Below the pieces are notes generated by a model, which had not been told where the DNA came from, did not search any database, and saw only the letters and a list, made by a program, of their open reading frames with translations. Shown here in pieces: positions 46,252 through 54,728 of a DNA stretch of 64,000 nucleotides. The DNA lies in the NCBI RefSeq assembly GCF_004137245.1, contig NZ_SDWS01000003.1, positions 124,001 to 188,000 on the forward strand. Reading direction: 5' to 3'. Both the position numbers and the translations under genes were made by a program. Origin of the DNA: Nocardioides glacieisoli (GTDB taxonomy: Bacteria > Actinomycetota > Actinomycetes > Propionibacteriales > Nocardioidaceae). How positions within the stretch are numbered: position 1 is the first letter of the stretch; each line of letters begins with the position of its first letter.

Positions 46252-46812
46252 TCAGCGGCCCAGCCCCGCCACGACCTCGGCACCCGGCAGGTCGGCGAGC
46301 AGCCGGCCGGGGACGAGGAGCTTCGAGCGTCGTACGCCGCTGCCGAGCACGACCACGGGCTCGTCGAGCAGGGCGTCGTGGACCAGGATCCGCCAGCCCG
46401 TCGGCAGGCCGAGCGGAGTGATGCCGCCGTACTCCATGCCGGTCTCCTCGACCGCGCGGTCCATCGGCAGGAAGGAGCACTTGCGGACGTCGAGCAGCTT
46501 GCGGACCAGCGTGTTGACGTCGGCGCGGGTGTCGGCGCGCACGACGCAGGCCGCGATCCGCTCGTCACCGGCCCGGGCGCCGGAGACGACGACGCAGTTG
46601 CCGCCGGCGGTCATCGGGATGTCGTAGGCCTCGCTCATCGCAGCCGTGTCGGCGAGGTCGGGATCGATGTCCACGACCGCGACCTCGGCCGCTCCCGGCC
46701 ACGCAGCCAGCGCGGCGGCGACCGGAGCGGCGACCAGGTCCGGGTGGTCGGTCGCCGGCAGGGAGGTGAGGGTCGGGTAGCTCGGGAGTGTCACGTCGAC
46801 ATCATGCGGCAT
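46252..46812 (-). CDS. YbaK/EbsC-type aminoacyl-tRNA deacylase
   Basis: A 186-residue editing protein that hydrolyses misacylated tRNA (Cys-tRNA-Pro or similar). Parts typical of the YbaK domain: TAGGNCVVVSGARAGDERIA, VNTLVRKLLDVRKCSFLPMD with the conserved Lys, and MEYGGITPLGLPTGWRILVHD (the GGITPxGLP motif). The N-terminal 40 residues precede the domain and contain a second possible start. The ATG at 46812 gives the longest reasonable protein. It diverges from the GDPD gene. Confidence 0.88.
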   Translation of the reverse strand: MPHDVDVTLPSYPTLTSLPATDHPDLVAAPVAAALAAWPGAAEVAVVDIDPDLADTAAMSEAYDIPMTAGGNCVVVSGARAGDERIAACVVRADTRADVNTLVRKLLDVRKCSFLPMDRAVEETGMEYGGITPLGLPTGWRILVHDALLDEPVVVLGSGVRRSKLLVPGRLLADLPGAEVVAGLGR

Positions 46813-46860
46813 TCACCTGCGCGCCATCCTCCGGTCCCGGGGGCCGTGCAGCCTGTGGTC

Positions 46861-47853
46861 GTGACGGTGTCCCGGGAGGCGCTCGGCCGGACCTCGTCGT
46901 TGGTCCTCACGCCTGCCGTGGTCGCGCACCGCGGCGCCAGCGGTCACCGTCCGGAGCACACCCTCGACGCCTACCGGACGGCCATCCGGATGGGCGTCGA
47001 CGACATCGAGCTCGACCTCGTCGCCACGCGCGACGGGGTGCTCGTCGCCCGTCACGACCTCGAGCTCAGCGCCACCACCGACGTCGCCGACCGTCCCGAC
47101 CTCGCCCACCTGCGCCGCACCCTCGTCGTCGACGGCGTCGCGCAGGAGGGCTGGTTCGTCCAGGACCTCACCCTCGCCGAGCTCAAGACGCTCGCCACGC
47201 GCGAGCGGATGCCGGGCACCCGGCCCGCCAACACGGCGTACGACGGTGCCGAGGGCGTGCCGAGCCTCACCGAGGTGTTGGCGATGGTCGGCGCGGAGTC
47301 AGTGCGCCGCGGCCGTCCCGTGGGGCTGCTGCTCGAGCTCAAGCACGCCGCCCACCACGACGCGATCGGGCTGCCGCTCGACGTGCCCCTGCTGCGGGTG
47401 CTGGCCCGCCACGGACTCGACCACGCGTGGGCGAGGGTCGGGCTCATGTCGTTCGAGCCCGGGATCCTGCGCCGACTCGCCGGTCGCACCCGGCTGCCGA
47501 TGATCCAGCTGCTCGACCTCGGCGACGAGCTCACACCTGAGGCGCTGGACGCGATCGACGAGTACGCCGACGGCATCGGACCGCACGCCTCGCTGGTCCT
47601 GCCGCGGGACCGCACCGGCGCGGTCGGCGAGCCGTCGAGCCTGGTCCGCGACGCCCACCGCCTCGGCCTGACCGTGCACGTGTGGACCGTCCGGGCCGAG
47701 AACCGCTTCCTGCCCAGCAACCTGCGCCACGGCGACGCGCCCGACGCGCTCGGCGACATGGCCGGCCACGTCCGTGCGCTGCTCGGAGCCGGTGTCGACG
47801 CGGTCATCACCGACCACCCCGAGGCGGCGTTGGCGGTGCTGCGCGAGCCCTGA
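46861..47853 (+). CDS. Glycerophosphodiester phosphodiesterase (second copy)
   Basis: A 330-residue GDPD that differs from the first by a longer middle. Signature: VVAHRGASGHRPEHTLDAYR, DDIELDLVATRDGVLVARHD, LLELKHAAHHDAIG and the late GVDAVITDHPEAALAVL. Like GlpQ-type enzymes it has the DVADRP/VQDLTLAELKTLATRER insert found in actinobacterial members. No signal peptide is obvious at the chosen GTG (46861), but a start at 46804 (ATG) would add 19 residues. Its stop and that of the convergent ccdA gene abut (TGATCA). Confidence 0.87.
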   Translation: MTVSREALGRTSSLVLTPAVVAHRGASGHRPEHTLDAYRTAIRMGVDDIELDLVATRDGVLVARHDLELSATTDVADRPDLAHLRRTLVVDGVAQEGWFVQDLTLAELKTLATRERMPGTRPANTAYDGAEGVPSLTEVLAMVGAESVRRGRPVGLLLELKHAAHHDAIGLPLDVPLLRVLARHGLDHAWARVGLMSFEPGILRRLAGRTRLPMIQLLDLGDELTPEALDAIDEYADGIGPHASLVLPRDRTGAVGEPSSLVRDAHRLGLTVHVWTVRAENRFLPSNLRHGDAPDALGDMAGHVRALLGAGVDAVITDHPEAALAVLREP

Positions 47854-48621
47854 TCAGGGAGCCAGCGCCCTCACCCAGTCGGCGAGCGTCCGCTGGATCC
47901 GGGCGGCGGCCTCGATGACCGGGTCGGCGGGATCGCTCCCGCCGAGCACGCGCAGCTCCCAGGCGCCGTACCACGCGACGTAGGCACCGACCACGAGCAG
48001 GAGCAGGCCGCCGACCCGCGGCACCCACCGTCCGGTGCGTCGCAGTCGGGTGACGAGTCCCCGTCGGGCCAGCGCGACAGCGACGGCTGCGACCCCGACG
48101 AGGAGACCCATGCCCACTCCGTAGGCCACGTAGAGGAGGGCCCCCTCGGCGGTCGACCCGGCCCGGAAGCTGGTGACGACGAGGGCCAGGAACGGTGCGA
48201 TGGAGCAGGTCAGCGAGGCGGTGGCGTAGGACGCACCGAAGCCGACCATGGCCGGCGCGGAGCGGGTCAGCGCCGCACCACCGGACCTGCCGATCCGCAG
48301 CGTCGGCAGCTCACGACCGGCGACCAGCCACAGGCCCGCAACCGCCACGAGGACGCCGAAGGCCACGGTGAACCAGGGGAGGTACTGCTGCACCTGGGAG
48401 GCGACCGGCGAGATGACCAGCCCGAAGACGCCGAAGACGGCGATGAAGCCCACCGTCATCCAGGCCGTCAGCGCCAGCGCCCGACCGACAGCGCGCGCCG
48501 TGCCGGGCGAGTCGTCGCCGATCACCAGGACCGAGAGGTACGCCGGCAGCAGCGCGAAGCCGCACGGGTTGACCGCCGCGAGCATGCCGGCCGCGAGCGC
48601 CAGCGCCAAGGACTCGGACAC
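47854..48621 (-). CDS. ccdA: CcdA-like thiol-disulfide electron transporter
   Basis: A 255-residue polytopic membrane protein that carries reducing equivalents across the membrane to extracytoplasmic thioredoxin-like proteins. Six helices are visible. MLAAVNPCGFALLPAYLSVLV holds the first redox Cys (NPCG), and SYATASLTCSIAPFLALVVT the second. The GTG start at 48621 is three bases after the stop of the TlpA-like lipoprotein gene, so they form an operon: the donor and its periplasmic receiver. It is used in cytochrome c maturation or oxidative protein repair. Confidence 0.92.
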   Translation of the reverse strand: MSESLALALAAGMLAAVNPCGFALLPAYLSVLVIGDDSPGTARAVGRALALTAWMTVGFIAVFGVFGLVISPVASQVQQYLPWFTVAFGVLVAVAGLWLVAGRELPTLRIGRSGGAALTRSAPAMVGFGASYATASLTCSIAPFLALVVTSFRAGSTAEGALLYVAYGVGMGLLVGVAAVAVALARRGLVTRLRRTGRWVPRVGGLLLLVVGAYVAWYGAWELRVLGGSDPADPVIEAAARIQRTLADWVRALAP

Positions 48622-48624
48622 GGG

Positions 48625-49218
48625 TCAGCCGAGGACGTCGTCGACCTGTGCGTCCAGGTCGTCGGTGCCGCCGTAGCCGGCCTCGAACACCACCGCCCCG
48701 TCGGCGTCGAGGAGCACGAAGGAGGACTGCTCGGTGACCCCGAACCGCTTCCAGATCTCACCGTCGACGTCCTCGAGGTGCACGACGTCGTCGACGTCCC
48801 CGGCAAAGCCGGCGATCGCCTCGGCGCTGTCGAGGGAGCCGATGCCGATGACGTTGAGCTCCCCTGCGTGGTCGGTGGCGATGCCCTCGACCTGCGGGAT
48901 CTGTCCCCGGCACGTCGGGCACCAGGGTGCCCAGAACCAGAGGAGGGTCGGGCGGCCGGTCAGCGACGCACCCTCGAACGCGTCGCCGGAGACGGTGGTG
49001 GCGGTGAAGTCGAGGGTCTCGGGCACCGTGCCCCCGGCCTGGTCGTTGCCCGCGCCCTCGGGCTCGGCCTGGGGCTCGGGGACGTCGGCCGACGCGGACC
49101 CGGACGACGACGGTTCCTGCGCGACGTCGTCACCGCCGGCACCGCCGGTACCGCTGTCGGCGCATCCGGCGAGCAGCAGACCGAGCAGCGCAGCGGCGAC
49201 CATCACGAGGCGGGACAT
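48625..49218 (-). CDS. TlpA-like thioredoxin-fold lipoprotein
   Basis: A 197-residue exported lipoprotein: AALLGLLLAGC is the lipobox. A Ser/Glu/Pro-rich linker follows and then a thioredoxin domain (VPETLDFTATTVSGDAFEG, LLWFWAPWCPTCRGQIPQVEG with redox CPTC, SSFVLLDADGAVVFEAGYGG with the cis-Pro region altered). It should reduce or isomerise disulfides outside the membrane. CcdA, encoded next, would keep it reduced. Confidence 0.92.
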   Translation of the reverse strand: MSRLVMVAAALLGLLLAGCADSGTGGAGGDDVAQEPSSSGSASADVPEPQAEPEGAGNDQAGGTVPETLDFTATTVSGDAFEGASLTGRPTLLWFWAPWCPTCRGQIPQVEGIATDHAGELNVIGIGSLDSAEAIAGFAGDVDDVVHLEDVDGEIWKRFGVTEQSSFVLLDADGAVVFEAGYGGTDDLDAQVDDVLG

Positions 49219-49330
49219 GGCTTCATGGTCCCACCCGAGGACGCCGGGTTCACGCCCCGCAGGGAGTCGTCACCGGTCCGTAAGACCTGGGTGCCCCGTG
49301 CACGGTGACAGGCACGGCCTTGCACCGGCG

Positions 49331-49336
49331 TACCCT
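49331..49336 (+). promoter_or_regulatory. -10 box, leaderless spacing
   Basis: TACCCT, 6 nt before the GTG at 49343. Confidence 0.5.
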
Positions 49337-49342
49337 CGGGTC

Positions 49343-51031
49343 GTGACGCGCGACACCCCTGCAGCGACCGCCCTCCTCGAGCGCATCCGCGCCTCCGTCA
49401 TCGGCGACGACCAGGTCATGCTCGGCCCCTACGGCCCGCGCCGGGTGACGTACGCCGACTACACCGCGTCGGGCCGCAGCCTGAGCTTCATCGAGGACTT
49501 CATCCGCCACGAGGTGCTGCCGGCCTACGCCAACACCCACACCGAGGCCAGCGGCACCGGGCTCCAGACGACGCGGCTGCGCGAGGACGCTCGCCGGATC
49601 ATCCGCGACGCCGTCGGCGGCGACGACGAGACGGTCGTGGTGTTCTGCGGGTCGGGCAGCACCGCGGCGATCGACAAGCTCATCGGCATCCTCGGACTGC
49701 GGATCCCGGCCGGGCTCGACGACCGCTACGACCTCAGCTCGGCGATCCCCATGGAGGAGCGACCGGTCGTCTTCATCGGCCCCTTCGAGCACCACTCCAA
49801 CGAGGTCAGCTGGCGCGAGACGATCGCCGACGTCGTCACCATCCACGAGGACGCCGACGGCCGGGTCTCGCTCGACCACCTCCGCGAGGAGCTCGAGCGG
49901 CACGCCGACCGGCCGCTGAAGATCGGCTCGTTCTCCGCCGCCTCCAACGTCACCGGCATCGTCACCGACACCGAGGGGGTCGCCGACCTGCTGCACGAGC
50001 ACGGCGCGCTGAGCTTCTGGGACTTCGCCGCGTGCGCGCCCTACGTCGACATCGAGATGTACGGCCCCGGCACGTCCCGCAAGGACGCGATCTTCATCAG
50101 CCCGCACAAGTTCATCGGCGGCCCCGGCACGCCCGGCGTGCTCGTCGTGCGCCGCGAGCTGATGGCCAACCGGGTGCCGGTCGTGCCCGGTGGCGGCACG
50201 GTCATGTACGTCAACCCGACCGAGCACCGCTACCTCGACGACAAGGCCCACCGCGAGGAGGGCGGCACCCCCGCGATCGTCGAGTCGATCCGCGCCGGGC
50301 TGGTCTTCCAGCTCAAGCAGGCGGTCGGCGTCGAGACGATCCAGGCCCACGAGGAGGAGATGCTGCGGCGCGCGGTGGAGGCGTGGGTGGCCGAGCCGAC
50401 CATCCAGATCCTCGGCAACCTCGACTCCCAGCGGCTCTCGATCGTGTCCTTCGTGGTGAAGGCGCCCGACGGGACCTACCTCCACCACAACTACGTCGTC
50501 GCGCTGCTCAACGACCTCTTCGGCATCCAGACCCGCGGCGGCTGCTCGTGCGCCGGGCCCTACGGGCACCGGCTGCTCGACATCGACCTCGAGCACAGCC
50601 ACCGCTTCGAGGCCCAGATCGCCACCGGGTGCGAGGGCATCAAGCCGGGCTGGGTGCGGGTGAACTTCAACTACTTCGTCGAGGAGGCGGTGTTCACCTA
50701 CGTCGTCGAGGCCGTGCGACTCGTCGCCCGCGAGGGCTGGCGGCTCCTCGGTGACTACCGCTTCGACCCGCTCACCGGGCTGTGGCACCACCGCACCGGG
50801 GCGGTCGAGCCGCCGATGCGCCTGGCCCACGTGACGTACGCCGACGACGGCAGCATGCAGTGGCCGGCGCACGCCACGTCGGCCCCCGTCTCGGTGCTCC
50901 AGGAGCACCTCGACGAGGGCCGCGCGATCATGGCTGCCGCCTCGCCCCCGGACTGGTCGGACGCCGCGCACCTGGACGCCGACTTCGACGACCTGCGGTG
51001 GTTCGCGCTCCCGGCCTGCTCGCTGAGCTGA
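49343..51031 (+). CDS. Class V aminotransferase-fold PLP enzyme, cysteine-desulfurase-like, extended
   Basis: A 562-residue PLP enzyme, longer than the roughly 400 residues of NifS/SufS. SGSTAAIDKLIGILGL, FEHHSNEVSWRETIADVV, WDFAACAPYVDIEM (PLP-pairing Asp) and DAIFISPHKFIGGPGTPG, with the PLP-binding Lys, match class V. The loop RGGCSCAGPYGHRLLDID carries the Cys where desulfurases have their mobile persulfide Cys. The last 130 residues, after FNYFVEEAVFTYVVEAVRLV, form an extension rich in His/Trp. The reaction is unknown; sulfur transfer or amine elimination are possible. The GTG start at 49343 has a TACCCT box at 6 nt; it replaces a longer frame. Confidence 0.83.
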   Translation: MTRDTPAATALLERIRASVIGDDQVMLGPYGPRRVTYADYTASGRSLSFIEDFIRHEVLPAYANTHTEASGTGLQTTRLREDARRIIRDAVGGDDETVVVFCGSGSTAAIDKLIGILGLRIPAGLDDRYDLSSAIPMEERPVVFIGPFEHHSNEVSWRETIADVVTIHEDADGRVSLDHLREELERHADRPLKIGSFSAASNVTGIVTDTEGVADLLHEHGALSFWDFAACAPYVDIEMYGPGTSRKDAIFISPHKFIGGPGTPGVLVVRRELMANRVPVVPGGGTVMYVNPTEHRYLDDKAHREEGGTPAIVESIRAGLVFQLKQAVGVETIQAHEEEMLRRAVEAWVAEPTIQILGNLDSQRLSIVSFVVKAPDGTYLHHNYVVALLNDLFGIQTRGGCSCAGPYGHRLLDIDLEHSHRFEAQIATGCEGIKPGWVRVNFNYFVEEAVFTYVVEAVRLVAREGWRLLGDYRFDPLTGLWHHRTGAVEPPMRLAHVTYADDGSMQWPAHATSAPVSVLQEHLDEGRAIMAAASPPDWSDAAHLDADFDDLRWFALPACSLS

Positions 51032-51034
51032 GGC

Positions 51035-51334
51035 TCAGGCCCGACGCCCGGGCCACACCGTTGCGGCGAGACCCGCGGCACCCGCCGCGATCCACGGGAT
51101 CGGCATCAGCCAGCGGAGCTCGCTGGTCTCGACGACGTCGCCCTGGACCAGGGCCCACACCAGCACCATGCCGGCGAACGCGACGCCGAGCACGAGCTGG
51201 GTGATGTTGACCGGGTGCAGTCCCGAGCCCGTGTCGGGGGCGTCCAGTGGGCCGACCATCGGCTCGTCGTAGACCGACGTGTCGGTGCCGTACACGTCCG
51301 CGTCGTAGGTGTCGTAGCTGCTGTTCTCGGTCAT
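51035..51334 (-). CDS. Small membrane protein of the PspC module, unknown
   Basis: A 99-residue protein: a Tyr/Asp/Thr-rich soluble N-terminus (YDTYDADVYGTDTSVYDEP) and two helices (NITQLVLGVAFAGMVLVWAL, LRWLMPIPWIAAGAAGLAAT). TGAGGAGCAACGAG precedes the ATG at 51334. It lies 11 bases after the PspC-domain gene on the same strand, so it belongs with it. No recognised family. Confidence 0.75.
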   Translation of the reverse strand: MTENSSYDTYDADVYGTDTSVYDEPMVGPLDAPDTGSGLHPVNITQLVLGVAFAGMVLVWALVQGDVVETSELRWLMPIPWIAAGAAGLAATVWPGRRA

Positions 51335-51345
51335 CTCGTTGCTCC

Positions 51346-52560
51346 TCAGGCCGCTTCGCGGACGATGATCTCGCCGGCGACCAGGTCGATGGTGATGGAC
51401 ATGTCGGGGACGCCGTCCCCGCCGTCCAGGAAGCCGTTCTGGGTGATGTCGAAGCCGTCGCTGCGCTGGTCGAAGACCCGGCTGTCGCCACCGACGACCT
51501 GCGTCGTCACGTCGACGTCCATCCCGTCGGGGACGATCACCTCGACCCGCCCGCCGACGCCGTCGATGGTGATGTCGCGACCGTCGAGGGCGTCGACGTC
51601 GGAGACGTCGGAGAGGTCGAGGGTGAACCGCCCGCCACCGAAGTCGTACTGCTCCTGCACCTCACCGGCGCTGGTCGGGGCGTAGGAGCGGTCCTCCTCG
51701 TCGATGCTGTTGCCGATCGTCGCGCCGGCCGTCGCGATCGCGGCGACGAGGCCGAGCGCGATCAGGCCACCGGCGCGGCCCCAGAACGAGCCGAGGATCA
51801 GCATCGCGGCCGTGATGCCGAGCGCGAGGGCGGGGTACGCGCTGTCGACCACCGGGCCACCGGCGAGGTCGACCACACCGAGGACGCCCTCGGCCAGCGC
51901 GATCAGCGCGACGGTGAAGAGGAAGAGCCTGGGGCCGCGCTTGCGCGGGTTCCGCGGCCGGTGCGGCTCGCGCGCGTAGGTCGGGTGACCGTAGGACGGC
52001 GGGCCGTAGGAGGCCTCCGGCGCGAGTGCCTCGTCGGTGTACGCCTCGGGGTAGCTGGGCTCGGCGTAGCCGTAGCCGCTGTGGGGCCGGGTGGCGTTCT
52101 TGTCCTTGCGGTGCAGGAACCACACCACGAGCGCCGCGACGATGGCGACGGGCCATGGGAACCAGGAGGCGCCGGCCCAGTCGCCGAGGGCGGCGAGGAG
52201 GGCGAGGATGCCGACACCCACCAGGGCGATCGAGCGGCTGCGGCGGTCGAGCCCGAGGGGCTCGTCCTCCGTGCCCTCCTCGGGCACGAGGAGCCAGGCG
52301 CCGACGTAGAGCAGGAGGCCGGCGCCGCCGAAGAACACTCCGACGACGAGGGCGACGCGGACGATGATCGCGTCGATGTCGAGGTGGCGTGCGATACCGC
52401 CGGCGACGCCGGCGATGTGCCGGTCGGTCACGCTGCGGCGCAGGCGGCCGAGGTCCTTCATCTCGTCGCGGCCGACGCGCGGGCCGCTCGTCGGTGCCGG
52501 GGCCGGGTCCTGCGTCTGGGTGGGCTGCTCGCTCGTGGCGGCGGGGTCTGCGTCGTTCAT
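51346..52560 (-). CDS. PspC-domain membrane protein with C-terminal beta-solenoid-like domain
   Basis: A 404-residue protein. A disordered Pro/Thr start precedes the PspC domain (RRSVTDRHIAGVAGGIARHL, VGVFFGGAGLLLYVGAWLLV). Next come further helices, an Arg/Tyr/Pro-rich cytoplasmic segment, more helices (LFLFTVALIALAEGVLGVVD, GSFWGRAGGLIALGLVAAIA) and a C-terminal domain of short beta strands (YDFGGGRFTLDLSDVSDVDA, DGVGGRVEVIVPDGMDVDVT, DMSITIDLVAGEIIVREA) like the DUF4097/adhesin ToastRack fold. It faces away from the PspC histidine kinase, which it may signal to. ATG at 52560. Confidence 0.85.
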   Translation of the reverse strand: MNDADPAATSEQPTQTQDPAPAPTSGPRVGRDEMKDLGRLRRSVTDRHIAGVAGGIARHLDIDAIIVRVALVVGVFFGGAGLLLYVGAWLLVPEEGTEDEPLGLDRRSRSIALVGVGILALLAALGDWAGASWFPWPVAIVAALVVWFLHRKDKNATRPHSGYGYAEPSYPEAYTDEALAPEASYGPPSYGHPTYAREPHRPRNPRKRGPRLFLFTVALIALAEGVLGVVDLAGGPVVDSAYPALALGITAAMLILGSFWGRAGGLIALGLVAAIATAGATIGNSIDEEDRSYAPTSAGEVQEQYDFGGGRFTLDLSDVSDVDALDGRDITIDGVGGRVEVIVPDGMDVDVTTQVVGGDSRVFDQRSDGFDITQNGFLDGGDGVPDMSITIDLVAGEIIVREAA

Positions 52561-52703
52561 GGCTCCACTCTCGCCGCCTGCGCGGCTCCCCACCATCGGG
52601 GACAGCCCTGATTCCACCCAGCCGGACCGGGTGGGACCTCAGGGTCGGCTCGGGGTCTGTCCTCATGGTCCGGGCCGCGCCCGCCTGCGACGATGGACGC
52701 ACG

Positions 52704-53999
52704 ATGAGCCAGGCACACGCGCCCCGAGCCGGTCGGTCCCGACGGGCCTACCGCGACATCTCGGCGCCCATCGCCGGCGGTGTCGCCGCCGGACTGGCCA
52801 CGCACCTGGCCGTCCCGGTGCTGTGGGTGCGCGGGTTCTTCGTCGCGACCGCCTTTGTCGGCGGTTTCGGGCTGATGCTCTACGCCGGCCTCTGGATGTT
52901 CCTGCCCGCCGACCAGTTCTTCGAGGTGAGCGCTCCCGGCCTGGAGAGCGCGTCGCGCACCGGGAAGCGCCCGCGCCGCCGCTCGCGGCTGCGTGACGCC
53001 GGGCCGGCGATCGCCCTCGGCGCCCTGTTCTTCGGCGTGGTGCTCGGCGTCGAGGGCATCTTCGGCCAGGGCGCGCTCTTCTGGCCGGTCATCCTCGGCG
53101 TCGCCGGCATCGCGCTGCTGTGGCGCCAGGCCGACGAGGCGCAGCGCGAGCGCTGGACCGACACGTCCGGGCGGATCGACCCGTTCCGGGCGGTCTTCGG
53201 CAACGGCGGCTGGGCGGCGTACGCCCGCATCGCCGCCGGCCTCGGCCTGATCGTCACCGCGATGATCGTCTTCGCGGTCGCCGCCGGGCAGGCGACCTTC
53301 GCGGTGCCCGTGCTGGTCGCCGGGCTGCTCGGGCTGCTCGGGCTGGCGATCGTCGTCGGGCCGTGGGGCCTGCGGCTGGTCAACGACCTCGGCGCCGAGC
53401 GGGCCGAGCGCGTCCGCACCCAGGAGCGCGCCGACATGGCCGCGCACCTGCACGACTCCGTCCTCCAGACCCTCGCGCTGATCCAGAAGAACGCGCACGA
53501 CTCGACGATGGTCGCCCGGCTGGCCCGCTCGCAGGAGCGCGACCTGCGCCAGTGGCTCTTCGAGGCCGACACCCCCGACTCGACCACGCTCGCGGGTGCC
53601 CTGAAGGAGATGGCCGCCGACGTCGAGACGCAGCACGACGTCGTCGTCGACGTGGTCACGGTCGGCGACTGTCCCCTCGACGAGGCGCTGCGTCCCGTCG
53701 TGCACGCCGCCCGCGAGGCGGTCGTCAACGTCGCCAAGCACGCCGGCACGCAGCGCGCCGACGTCTACGCCGAGACCACCGACTCCGCGGTCGACGTGTT
53801 CGTCCGGGACCGCGGGGCGGGCTTCGACGTCGACTCCGTCGCCACCGACCGGCACGGCGTCCGCAGCAGCATCGTCGACCGGATGGGCCGCCACGGCGGC
53901 CGCGCGGACGTACGCTCTGCTCCCGGCGAGGGGACCGAGGTCCGCCTGCACATGCCCCGCACCCGCACCGACAGCCGCAAGGACGAGGAGAACCGATGA
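52704..53999 (+). CDS. PspC-fused sensor histidine kinase (HisKA_3)
   Basis: A 431-residue membrane kinase. The N-terminus is a PspC domain (YRDISAPIAGGVAAGLATHL, LWVRGFFVATAFVGGFGLML), followed by several helices (IALGALFFGVVLGVEGIFG, IAAGLGLIVTAMIVFAVAAG). The cytoplasmic part has the dimerisation box with phosphoacceptor His250 (AAHLHDSVLQTLALIQ) and an ATPase domain with N-box EAVVNVAKHAG and G-boxes (VRDRGAGFDVDS, VDRMGRHGGRADVR). It phosphorylates the LuxR-type regulator encoded four bases overlapping. It probably senses membrane stress through PspC. Confidence 0.92.
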   Translation: MSQAHAPRAGRSRRAYRDISAPIAGGVAAGLATHLAVPVLWVRGFFVATAFVGGFGLMLYAGLWMFLPADQFFEVSAPGLESASRTGKRPRRRSRLRDAGPAIALGALFFGVVLGVEGIFGQGALFWPVILGVAGIALLWRQADEAQRERWTDTSGRIDPFRAVFGNGGWAAYARIAAGLGLIVTAMIVFAVAAGQATFAVPVLVAGLLGLLGLAIVVGPWGLRLVNDLGAERAERVRTQERADMAAHLHDSVLQTLALIQKNAHDSTMVARLARSQERDLRQWLFEADTPDSTTLAGALKEMAADVETQHDVVVDVVTVGDCPLDEALRPVVHAAREAVVNVAKHAGTQRADVYAETTDSAVDVFVRDRGAGFDVDSVATDRHGVRSSIVDRMGRHGGRADVRSAPGEGTEVRLHMPRTRTDSRKDEENR

Positions 54000-54661
54000 C
54001 CCAGCCCAGTCAGGGAGGGCCCGTCCGAGTCGTGCTGGTCGACGACCACGCCATGTTCCGGGCAGGCGTCCGAGCCGAGCTGGCCGCCGCCGGTGCCGGC
54101 CTGGTCGAGGTGGTCGGCGAGGCCGCCGACGCCGACGCCGCCATCGCGGCCGTCCACGAGCTCCAGCCGCAGGTGGTGCTGCTCGACGTGCACCTGCCCG
54201 GCGGCGGTGGCGTCGAGGTGATGCGGCGCCAGCCCTCGCCCGACGCGCTCTACCTCGCCCTGTCGGTCTCCGACGCCGCCGAGGACGTCATCGGCACCAT
54301 CCGCGGCGGTGCGCGCGGCTACGTCACCAAGACGATCACCGGCCCCGAGCTGGTGGATGCGATCACACGGGTCGCCGGGGGAGACGCAGTGTTCTCGCCG
54401 CGCCTGGCCGGCTTCGTGCTCGACGCCTTCGCGGGCTCGATCGACGTCGCGGCGGTCGACGAGGACCTCGACCGGCTGACCGAGCGCGAGCGCGAGGTGA
54501 TGCGGCTGATCGCCCGCGGCTACGCCTACAAGGAGGTCGCGAAGGAGCTCTTCATCTCGGTGAAGACCGTCGAGACCCACATGTCATCGGTGCTGCGCAA
54601 GCTCCAGCTCTCGAGCCGCCACGAGCTCACGAAGTGGGCGTCGGACCGGCGTCTGCTCTAG
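53996..54661 (+). CDS. LuxR-type response regulator (PspC-kinase partner)
   Basis: A 221-residue response regulator. The receiver domain has the acidic pocket (VVLVDDHAMFRAG), phosphoacceptor Asp64 in VVLLDVHLPGGGG, and the switch Thr/Ser and Lys (LYLALSVSD, GYVTKTITG). The output domain is a LuxR/GerE helix-turn-helix (LTEREREVMRLIARGYAYKE, VKTVETHMSSVLRKLQLSS). The ATG overlaps the kinase stop (ATGA). Targets are unknown; the divergent PspC-domain gene is a natural candidate. Confidence 0.95.
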   Translation: MTQPSQGGPVRVVLVDDHAMFRAGVRAELAAAGAGLVEVVGEAADADAAIAAVHELQPQVVLLDVHLPGGGGVEVMRRQPSPDALYLALSVSDAAEDVIGTIRGGARGYVTKTITGPELVDAITRVAGGDAVFSPRLAGFVLDAFAGSIDVAAVDEDLDRLTEREREVMRLIARGYAYKEVAKELFISVKTVETHMSSVLRKLQLSSRHELTKWASDRRLL

Positions 54662-54693
54662 TCACGCTGCGCCCCCTCTGGGTGGGGCGATGT

Positions 54694-54722
54694 TTGACAA
54701 CCGGCTGGCGAGACGATGGGGT
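54694..54722 (+). promoter_or_regulatory. Promoter of the APC permease gene
   Basis: TTGACA at 54694-54699, 17-bp spacer, TGGGGT at 54717-54722, then 6 nt to the ATG at 54729. It matches a housekeeping-sigma promoter with leaderless start. Confidence 0.5.
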
Positions 54723-54728
54723 CAGGGA

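Noticed and set aside
43728..46421. Forward 897-codon frame across the ABC exporter genes
   Set aside because: Opposite strand of two clear transporters; low-complexity Val/Gly/Arg/Asp/Glu-rich protein without domains.
46804..46860. ATG at 46804 as start of the second GDPD
   Set aside because: It adds 19 residues of Pro/Arg/His without signal-peptide character and almost abuts the divergent YbaK start; kept only as an alternative.
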